DNA of 64,000 bases from Hedera helix (Eukaryota; Streptophyta; Magnoliopsida; Apiales; Araliaceae), in NCBI GenBank assembly GCA_947179155.2, contig OX359270.1, positions 10,457,222-10,521,221 of the forward strand. The letters run 5' to 3'. A program made the translations under genes and the position numbers. A model generated the notes under the pieces. It had not been told where the DNA came from, ran no database searches, and was given only the letters and a program-made list of their open reading frames with translations. Position 1 is the first letter of the stretch; the number at the start of each line of letters is the position of its first letter. Below, piece by piece: positions 58,575 through 64,000 of the stretch.

Positions 58575-59432
58575 ATGGAACTTAACGTCGACGACGCTCT
58601 TTCTGGTCAAACACATAAAGCATCCATAGAAGCCGTGGCATCGTCTGAGTCACAGACGATCAAACTAACCTTCCCATCTCTATTCCAACGAACAAAACAG
58701 AGGATCGCCCAAAGGGCGATAATCATAGATAGCTGCTACATCATATACAAGCCATACATCCCTGGAAATGCCACCGGAACAGTCCGACTGAGTATATATG
58801 ATCGTCGTTTACAAGGTAAAGACGCAGAGCAGGCCCAATTTGTTTTTTCGGTAACTTGTCCTGTACAAATTTGTTATTATGGTAATTGTTATTCATCGTT
58901 AAAGGAAGAGGATTGTCCTTGGACGGCCAAATACAGATTAGAAAATTCTAATCTCACATCCAAAACCTTTTATTGCAAGTTCAAAGCCAATTTAAGGTTA
59001 ACCACTTCAAAGGATCCAGAATTGATTGTTTTTAGGCCTCCTAAGATTCACATATTAAGCCCTAAATTTAGCGAAGAGCAAGTGGACGTCTGGGATGTGG
59101 CAGATACTGTACCAGACAGACAATTGTGTAGAACTATATCTACTGGACACATTCAACCTAACCAATTTCTCAGAACAGTTACATGTTCACAAGGAAAGGC
59201 CCACTCGGACGTCAGCACACAATGCGCAAGGAATTCGTTATCAGGAATTCCTTTTGAAAATCAAATCAACGAAGAAGATCCCGGTCCATCAATTTCTGAA
59301 GTTGGTGCTTCATCCGCACCAAATGTTATGCTAACAACTGAACAGTTGGGCGTACTAACAAGTACAACTGTTAAATCAGCCATTGAAGCAATGAAGCAGC
59401 AGATGACCCCTGCTGGGAAACCAAAATTTTAG
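58575..59432 (+). CDS. BC1: Movement protein MP, copy 1 (intact frame, promoter lost)
   Basis: The frame has 285 residues from the ATG in GTAGACATGGAA, matching the length and start of copy 2; the open frame continues upstream only because of the junction. MPs of this family are about 293 residues, bind the plasma membrane and plasmodesmata, and pass viral DNA between cells with NSP. The N terminus MELNVDDALSG, central segments such as IIDSCYIIYKPYIP and YDRRLQGKD, and the position opposite NSP support the assignment. It differs from copy 2 at about seven residues. AATAAA lies at 59,489-59,494. With no common region upstream it is probably silent. Confidence 0.88.
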   Translation: MELNVDDALSGQTHKASIEAVASSESQTIKLTFPSLFQRTKQRIAQRAIIIDSCYIIYKPYIPGNATGTVRLSIYDRRLQGKDAEQAQFVFSVTCPVQICYYGNCYSSLKEEDCPWTAKYRLENSNLTSKTFYCKFKANLRLTTSKDPELIVFRPPKIHILSPKFSEEQVDVWDVADTVPDRQLCRTISTGHIQPNQFLRTVTCSQGKAHSDVSTQCARNSLSGIPFENQINEEDPGPSISEVGASSAPNVMLTTEQLGVLTSTTVKSAIEAMKQQMTPAGKPKF

Positions 59433-59488
59433 TTTTTACTTTATTATTTTGTTGATTATTGTAAAGGCCTGCTGCGCTTACCACCATC

Positions 59489-59494
59489 AATAAA
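59489..59494 (+). terminator. Polyadenylation signal after MP copy 1
   Basis: AATAAA lies 57 bp after the MP stop. On the opposite strand AATAAA (59,589-59,594) lies at the end of NSP, so the two convergent transcripts would end in the same short interval, as in viral DNA-B. Confidence 0.7.
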
Positions 59495-59597
59495 GGGTTT
59501 TCTAAATTTTGGTATTTCGTACTTTTTTATCTCTCACAACTTATTGCAATGTGTAGGATGAACATGAGTTAGTGATGATGAACAAACATTTATTTCA

Positions 59598-60389
59598 TTA
59601 ATGGTAATACACAATTCTTGAGTTTACATTAATGGAAATACGACATCTTTCTCTACTCTCCCATACACAAAAAATCAAGGGACAGTTCTCTTTACAGTTA
59701 GAATAGCTCCCTCGAACTTCTGTCCCACGATCCCTAAAACTACTTATAATCCTTTTATATTTGAGGGGAATAAATCTCTTCATAACTACACACCCCCCAA
59801 CTGGAGCATGACAAAACTGAAATGTCTCACGACATAAAACAGTGAACCGGCTGGTTACATCTGGACGGACATGAACGCCAACACGAGATACGTGTTCTCC
59901 TTCACCTCGTACAAACACATCATTAAAACCAGGTTTTGACACATTACTTGGTTCTCTGTCTAGAACTACGTAAATACATCCAACGCCAATTCCTCTAAGT
60001 TCAGAGCTCTCAGACATTCCAACATCTGTATTTTCGGATAAGGTTTGGGTACTTCCGTTATCGCCTTCAAATTTGATAATGCCATCTAAATTTATTGAAT
60101 ACAACTTTATACGCCGACCATGTCTTTCTCCGGGTCCCTGACCAAGAGCTGGCAGGCTGAAGTAATCAGAAAATGGAACATCAGTTCCAATCCCAGATAA
60201 TGGATCAAACATCTCATCTAGAATTCCTCTGTCATAAAAAGGAGCAGATCGAGTCCTCCGATAGACACGCTTTCTGTAGGGCCATCTAACAACTACCTTG
60301 TTTCCTGGAACAAACAACCTCCTCTTTCCACCGTATTTTTGAGGGGTAACCGGATCCAATCCTCGCTTACGTTGAGTATTCAATCTCAT
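59598..60389 (-). CDS. BV1: Nuclear shuttle protein NSP (intact)
   Basis: The ATG at 60,389 gives 263 residues; NSPs are usually about 256. The open frame extends 29 codons upstream without an ATG, so this start is preferred. The N terminus is strongly basic (QRKRGLDP, KYGGKRRLF, RWPYRKRVYRRTR), as expected for nuclear import and DNA binding. The rest is beta-rich, like the geminivirus coat/NSP fold. Family role: carries viral DNA out of the nucleus and hands it to MP. Convergence with MP on DNA-B argues for NSP and not coat protein; on sequence alone a divergent coat protein is not excluded. Confidence 0.82.
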   Translation of the reverse strand: MRLNTQRKRGLDPVTPQKYGGKRRLFVPGNKVVVRWPYRKRVYRRTRSAPFYDRGILDEMFDPLSGIGTDVPFSDYFSLPALGQGPGERHGRRIKLYSINLDGIIKFEGDNGSTQTLSENTDVGMSESSELRGIGVGCIYVVLDREPSNVSKPGFNDVFVRGEGEHVSRVGVHVRPDVTSRFTVLCRETFQFCHAPVGGCVVMKRFIPLKYKRIISSFRDRGTEVRGSYSNCKENCPLIFCVWESRERCRISINVNSRIVYYH

Positions 60390-60701
60390 CTTAGACAAAA
60401 TTAAAAGTACAATAATCTCAGTACACAATAAACGTACAATAAATACCCAGTTATAATAACAAATATAATGAAGCAAATAATCAGGGTCAGTATCAAACTA
60501 TGATCTTCCAGAGTATAAGAAGAAATAAACATCACTTAATGGGTCTCGAAACTGTCACGTAATACAAAAGAGTAAATATATATTGAAAATGACCCATATG
60601 CACCCATCTTGTAAATCAGTCAAAACACTGAAGGTGTCAGAAAAAGTAGATACGCAAAAAATACACGTGTACTTTTTTGTCCCCCACTAACCAGATAAAA
60701 G
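60390..60701. other. DNA-B intergenic region, NSP side
   Basis: Leader and promoter region of NSP (minus strand). It includes CCACTAACCAGATAAAAGCG; on the minus strand CGCTTTTATCTGG could serve as a TATA-like element about 290 bp from the ATG. No gene. Confidence 0.5.
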
Positions 60702-61115
60702 CGCTGACAGCATGTCAGTGGGTCTCATTGCTTTAATAAGGTGTCAGAAGGAATCTCCCAAACTACTCCACAAAACGACACCTCTCGTGTCGTTTCATTT
60801 AACTACAGTGCCCAACTAACTCACTTTTCGCTACAGTACTCACTTCTCGCCCAAAAAGGCGCTGCGCGTACCCTGTTCATATTTTTTTTCCCAAAATGCC
60901 CCTGACCGTACTACCCTCACTGTAGCGAATATTCCCCGAATATTCCCTCTCCACCAATCGCCAGCGGACACGTGGCAGGGAACGCCTCTGTAATATTATA
61001 GATAGAGGCGTTCCCAGAGGGTAAGGGCAAAATTGTCTTTTCATACCTTTTTTATATTATAAAAAAGTCACTCCGCTACTCCAGCATATTCAGGACTTTG
61101 AAGAAGCGGTTATAA
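60702..61115 (+). other. Common region/origin of DNA-B (copy 2)
   Basis: It is nearly identical to 54,436-54,747 and to the inverted copy at the right edge; with the latter the identity extends further, to at least 60,702. It includes the hairpin AAACGACAC-CTCTC-GTGTCGTTT (60,774-60,796), the stem-loop at 60,978-61,015 with TAATATTAC on the minus strand (60,990-60,998), and ACTCC iterons at 61,070 and 61,078. Sharing of this block between the Rep-bearing and MP/NSP-bearing molecules marks them as cognate components. Confidence 0.95.
60978..61015 (-). other. Origin stem-loop with TAATATTAC, DNA-B
   Basis: Same 12-bp stem and 14-nt loop as the DNA-A copy, unmutated. Confidence 0.97.
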
Positions 61116-61230
61116 CTATTTCTTTTGAACTGTTCAAATGTACTAAGTTACCGTATATTTCTACAGTAGCCTCTTATAAATATATGACTTCTTCCCCAAG
61201 CCGAATAGTTTACTCACACGCTCCGTAGCC
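61116..61230 (+). promoter_or_regulatory. MP leader with TATA element (DNA-B specific)
   Basis: Sequence departs from DNA-A immediately after GCGGTTATAA. TTATAAATATATGAC near 61,176 is a plausible TATA box for the complementary-sense MP transcript, about 55 bp before the ATG. MP copy 1 lacks this segment. Confidence 0.6.
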
Positions 61231-62088
61231 ATGGAACTTAACGTCGACGACGCTCTTTCTGGTCAAACACATAAAGCATCCATAGAAGCCGTGGCATCGT
61301 CTGAGTCACAGACGATCAAACTAACCTTCCCATCTCTATTCCAACGAACAAAACAGAGGATCGCCCAAAGGGCGATAATCATCGATAGCTGCTACATCAT
61401 ATACAAGCCATACATCCCTAGAAATGCCACCGGAATAGTCCGACTGAGTATATATGATCGTCGTTTACAAGGTAAAGACGCAGAGCAGGCCCAATTTGTT
61501 TTTCCGGTAACATGTCCTGTACAAATTTGTTATTATGGTAATTGTTATTCATCTTTAAAGGAAGAGGATTGTCCTTGGACGGCCAAATACAGATTAGAAA
61601 ATTCTAATCTCACATCCAAAACCTTTTATTGCAAGTTCAAAGCCAATTTAAGGTTAACCACTTCAAAGGATCCAGAATTGATTGCTTTTAGGCCTCCTAA
61701 GATTCACATATTAAGCCCTAAATTTAGCGAAGAGCAAGTGGACGTCTGGCATGTGGCAGATACTGTACCAGACAGACAATTGTGTAGAACTATATCTACT
61801 GGACACATTCAACCTAACCAATTTCTCAGAACAGTTACATGTTCACAAGGAAAGGCCCACTCGGACGTCAGCACACAATGCGCAAGGAATTCGTTATCAG
61901 GAATTCCTTTTGAAAATCAAATCAACGAAGAAGATCCCGGTCCATCAATTTCTGAAGTTGGTGCTTCATCCGCACCAAATGTTATGCTAACAACTGAACA
62001 GTTGGGCGTACTAACAAGTACAACTGTTAAACCAGCCATTGAAGCAATGAAGCAGCAGATGACCCCTGCTGCGAAACCAAAATTTTAG
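61231..62088 (+). CDS. BC1: Movement protein MP, copy 2 (intact, with promoter)
   Basis: The frame has 285 residues and starts MELNVDDALSG. It follows its own common region, iterons and TATA element, so it is the copy with a complete transcription unit. It differs from copy 1 at a handful of residues (for example Arg for Gly in YIP(R/G)NATG and His for Asp in VW(H/D)VADT). The 3' flank matches that of copy 1 up to TTTCGTA at about 62,177, where DNA-A begins in opposite orientation, so the NSP that should follow is missing here. Confidence 0.9.
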   Translation: MELNVDDALSGQTHKASIEAVASSESQTIKLTFPSLFQRTKQRIAQRAIIIDSCYIIYKPYIPRNATGIVRLSIYDRRLQGKDAEQAQFVFPVTCPVQICYYGNCYSSLKEEDCPWTAKYRLENSNLTSKTFYCKFKANLRLTTSKDPELIAFRPPKIHILSPKFSEEQVDVWHVADTVPDRQLCRTISTGHIQPNQFLRTVTCSQGKAHSDVSTQCARNSLSGIPFENQINEEDPGPSISEVGASSAPNVMLTTEQLGVLTSTTVKPAIEAMKQQMTPAAKPKF

Positions 62089-62177
62089 TTTTTACTTTAT
62101 TATTTTGTTGATTATTGTAAAGGCCTGCTGCGCTTACCACCATCAATAAAGGGTTTTCTAAATTTTGGTATTTCGTA

Positions 62178-62426
62178 TCTGGCTCTGATACGCATGGTAA
62201 AGTAATCCTCCGTCACAGAGTTGGGAAAAATCGAGGTCATCCAAGTGGTGATATTCAGTATCCCTGTTTTGATCCTCAGCGTCTTTCGGAGGTTGTAATT
62301 AAAACGTATTGTAGTTATGAACTGGTTGTCGTTCATTGTTGTCTTGGACCGGAAGTGAAGGGGTTTTTTTATTTCGTCTGATAAGACCCCTGTTTGCATG
62401 AGACGGTAGCAGTTGGTGGTCGGCAT
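62178..62426 (-). pseudogene. AC3: REn, copy 2, 3'-truncated at the A/B junction
   Basis: From the ATG at 62,426 the frame follows copy 1 for about 83 residues to TMRIRAR, then runs into DNA-B sequence and continues meaninglessly to 62,112. The C-terminal part (the segment beginning INNLGVIS in copy 1) is lost. One base of possible microhomology lies at the join (GTA|TCTGGCTC). Confidence 0.88.
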
Positions 62427-62601
62427 TGCAACCATTGACATAAAAGAGTTGGCAGCCGCAGTTGAATTTAATTTGCTTCCTCTTCGTCTTCTTCTTCGAT
62501 CTCGCGTGCTGGGGTTTGATTTTGGGAGGTGTTGGAGAAGAACGATTGGGTGACGAAGAAAAATTCTGCGTTTGACAGTGTCCACTCTTTGAGGGAGACA
62601 T
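62299..62601 (-). pseudogene. AC2: TrAP, copy 2, premature stop
   Basis: It matches copy 1 to NYNTF and then meets TAA where copy 1 has CAA, a single C-to-T change on the coding strand. The product would be 100 residues, with the basic region and zinc cluster but without the acidic activation region. The downstream part would in any case be cut by the junction at 62,178. Confidence 0.9.
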
Positions 62602-63544
62602 TCTCAATTCGATCTAGGAATTCTTTATATGACGTTTCGGGCCCACGGTTGCATAGAAAAATGGTCGGTACTCCCCCTTTTATCATAATAGGTTTGGCGT
62701 ACTTACAATTTGATCTCCAGTTGTGCTGGCTTCCAAAGAACTCTCTCCAGTGCTTGACGTACTTTGGAGGTACGTCATCAATGACGTTATAATATACGTC
62801 ATTGTTATGCTTGGCCATATCTAAGTGGCCACAATAATAGTTATGTGGGCCTAAGGACCGAGCCCAAAGAGTTTTTCCTAAGCGAGATGGACCCTCGATT
62901 ACAATAGACTTGGGCCTATAAGACCTGTGCTCCTTATCACGAATGTTATCCCTGGCCCATTCTTGAAGGTCCACAGGGACGTTGTTGAATTCTGTGGATG
63001 GACTGATGTACACTTCTGGGCCTTTTTGGAACATTCGATCCCAATTGTGCGAGAGTCTTTCCCAATTGTTCCAATACGTTCTGGAATCACCCTCCATGAT
63101 CATCTTCATAGCAATTTCCTTATCTTTGGTGGCAAGCGCAGCGTAATAAAGCTGATTTAAGCTTTCAGCAGAAACTTGTGTTTTTGAATTATCAATAAAA
63201 GTACCATGCTCACAGTAATCCCCTCCTTTCGAAATATAGGATTGAACTGCGGCAGCATTTTTAGCAGATTGAATATTGGGATGAAAACGAGTTGAACGAG
63301 TGTTAGAAACCAAATCGAAGAATTTTTGGTTTGTAGTTTGAAATTTGGCACTGAATTGAATGAGACAATGAAGATGTGGAGTTCCATCTTCATGGAGTTC
63401 AGCACAGACACGTATGTATACGGGAGTAATGGAGTAATTGATCTTGAGCAAGAGCTCAAGACACTCTGTTTTTGGTAATGGGCATCTTGGATAAATTAAG
63501 AAAATATTTCTGGATTGAAGTCTGAAGGAATTCTGTCGAGGCAT
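62468..63544 (-). CDS. AC1: Rep, copy 2 (full length, altered motif I)
   Basis: 358 residues, nearly identical to copy 1. Two differences are visible: Thr17 to Ile, which turns motif I from FLTYP to FLIYP (one C-to-T change), and Pro230 to Ser just after Walker A. HLH, YISK, GPSRLGKT and VIDDVP are unchanged. Motif I is highly conserved in rolling-circle initiators, so nicking is probably weakened, though this is an inference. It has a complete common region upstream (towards the right edge). Confidence 0.92.
   Translation of the reverse strand: MPRQNSFRLQSRNIFLIYPRCPLPKTECLELLLKINYSITPVYIRVCAELHEDGTPHLHCLIQFSAKFQTTNQKFFDLVSNTRSTRFHPNIQSAKNAAAVQSYISKGGDYCEHGTFIDNSKTQVSAESLNQLYYAALATKDKEIAMKMIMEGDSRTYWNNWERLSHNWDRMFQKGPEVYISPSTEFNNVPVDLQEWARDNIRDKEHRSYRPKSIVIEGPSRLGKTLWARSLGPHNYYCGHLDMAKHNNDVYYNVIDDVPPKYVKHWREFFGSQHNWRSNCKYAKPIMIKGGVPTIFLCNRGPETSYKEFLDRIENVSLKEWTLSNAEFFFVTQSFFSNTSQNQTPAREIEEEDEEEAN
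63157..63393 (-). CDS. AC4: AC4-like frame nested in Rep, copy 2
   Basis: This corresponds to the 78-codon frame of copy 1 with one visible replacement (Leu for Pro in SSIWF(L/P)TLVQL). The same doubts about its coding status apply. Confidence 0.4.
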   Translation of the reverse strand: MKMELHIFIVSFNSVPNFKLQTKNSSIWFLTLVQLVFIPIFNLLKMLPQFNPIFRKEGITVSMVLLLIIQKHKFLLKA

Positions 63545-63587
63545 TTTAGGAAGAAGGAAACTAACTACTCGGAATAGTAATAACCGT

Positions 63588-64000
63588 TTATAACCGCTTC
63601 TTCAAAGTCCTGAATATGCTGGAGTAGCGGAGTGACTTTTTTATAATATAAAAAAGTATGAAAAGACGATTTTGCCCTTGCCCTCTGGGAACGCCTCTAT
63701 CTATAATATTACAGAGGCGTTCCCTGCCACGTGTCCGCTGGCGATTGGTGGAGAGGGAATATTCGGGGAATATTCGCTACAGTGAGGGTAGTACGGTCAG
63801 GGGCATTTTGGGAAAAAAAATATGAACAGGGTACGCGCAGCGCCTTTTTGGGCGAGAAGTGAGTACTATAGCGAAAGGTGAGTTAGTTGGGCACTGTAGT
63901 TAAATGAAACGACACGAGAGGTGTCGTTTTGTGGAGTAGTTTGGAAGATTCCTTCTGACACCTTATTAAAGCAATGAGACCCACTGACATGCTGTCAGCG
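63588..64000 (-). other. Common region/origin, copy 3 (DNA-A, inverted), cut by window edge
   Basis: The reverse complement matches 60,702-61,115 almost throughout. TAATATTAC is on the plus strand at 63,704-63,712 inside the same stem (63,687-63,698 with 63,713-63,724). GGAGT iterons are at 63,621 and 63,629. The hairpin with AAACGACAC arms is at about 63,906-63,928. The virion-sense genes of DNA-A, including a coat protein if present, would lie to the right of the window. Confidence 0.93.
63687..63724 (+). other. Origin stem-loop with TAATATTAC, copy 3
   Basis: Same perfect stem and unmutated nonanucleotide, plus strand. Confidence 0.97.

Larger units (their letters stand above)
58564..61230. 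other. Unit-length DNA-B of a bipartite begomovirus-like virus
   Basis: From MP copy 1 through NSP and the intergenic region to the start of MP copy 2 is 2,656 bp, a normal DNA-B size. The gene order (MP and NSP convergent, divergent from the common region) is the standard DNA-B map. The left join with satellite-like DNA lies in a GCTCCGT microhomology about ten bases before the MP start, so copy 1 of MP has lost its promoter. Confidence 0.9.

Noticed and set aside
59095..59334. 79-codon frame inside MP, present in both MP copies
   Set aside because: It is an out-of-frame shadow of MP with no known counterpart in DNA-B.
59598..60389. The 263-residue basic protein as a coat protein (AV1)
   Set aside because: It converges with the movement protein within a 2,656-bp unit, the DNA-B map; coat protein would be expected opposite REn. 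Kept as NSP with moderate confidence.
1..64000. CRISPR array, bacterial operon or tRNA/rRNA genes
   Set aside because: Repeats present are microsatellites, LTRs, MITEs and viral units; no spacer-repeat pattern and no cloverleaf or rRNA core was recognised. The gene content is plant and plant-virus.

Overview
The window looks like nuclear DNA of a dicotyledonous plant into which a complex of geminivirus DNAs has been integrated. The host part (about 1-53,700) is AT-rich. It holds long introns, Stowaway-like MITEs, a Ty3 retrotransposon, solo LTRs, LINE tails and decayed single-copy plant genes. No intact host protein-coding gene was found. The species cannot be named from this sequence.

Host layout. 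3.7-12.2 kb is a dead LRR receptor kinase of the FLS2/EFR/XA21 type. Three mobile elements split it: a Mutator-like TIR element, a 772-bp hAT element with an exact 8-bp target duplication, and a 1,377-bp solo LTR with an exact 5-bp duplication. 13.2-20.7 kb holds two exons of a dead chloroplast GrpE co-chaperone gene (minus strand), with a decayed 5.5-kb Ty3/gypsy element between them. 24.6-35.7 kb holds exons of a dead queuine tRNA-ribosyltransferase accessory-subunit-like gene (minus strand). One of its exons is duplicated, and a frameshifted PPR gene lies on the same strand inside its first long intron. 36-53.7 kb is repeats: MITEs, a 3.9-kb solo LTR carrying a minisatellite, AT-rich tandem arrays, a LINE tail and degenerate LTR-like DNA.

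Viral block (53.7-64.0 kb, running off the right edge). It is a mosaic of three kinds of geminiviral circle. (i) DNA-A of a bipartite begomovirus-like virus: common region, Rep, a nested AC4 candidate, TrAP and REn, present at 54.4-56.6 kb on the plus strand and again, inverted and truncated, at 62.2-64.0 kb. (ii) DNA-B: more than one unit length, head to tail, with two movement-protein copies exactly 2,656 bp apart and one nuclear-shuttle-protein gene between them. DNA-A and DNA-B share a nearly identical common region with the same stem-loop, TAATATTAC and GGAGT iterons, so they look cognate. (iii) A 1,306-bp unit in tandem (one full unit plus partial ones) with a different stem-loop, also carrying TAATATTAC, and no convincing gene. 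It shares iterons, a G-box and an origin-proximal motif with the common region and looks like an integrated satellite or half-size subviral circle.

Reading of the whole. Rep would nick the origins, REn and TrAP would support replication and late transcription, and the NSP and MP would move viral DNA. The 1.3-kb circle would depend on that Rep. Copy 1 of Rep, TrAP and REn, both MPs and the NSP are open. Copy 2 of DNA-A has a changed Rep motif I, a nonsense TrAP and a cut REn. No coat-protein gene was recognised inside the window.
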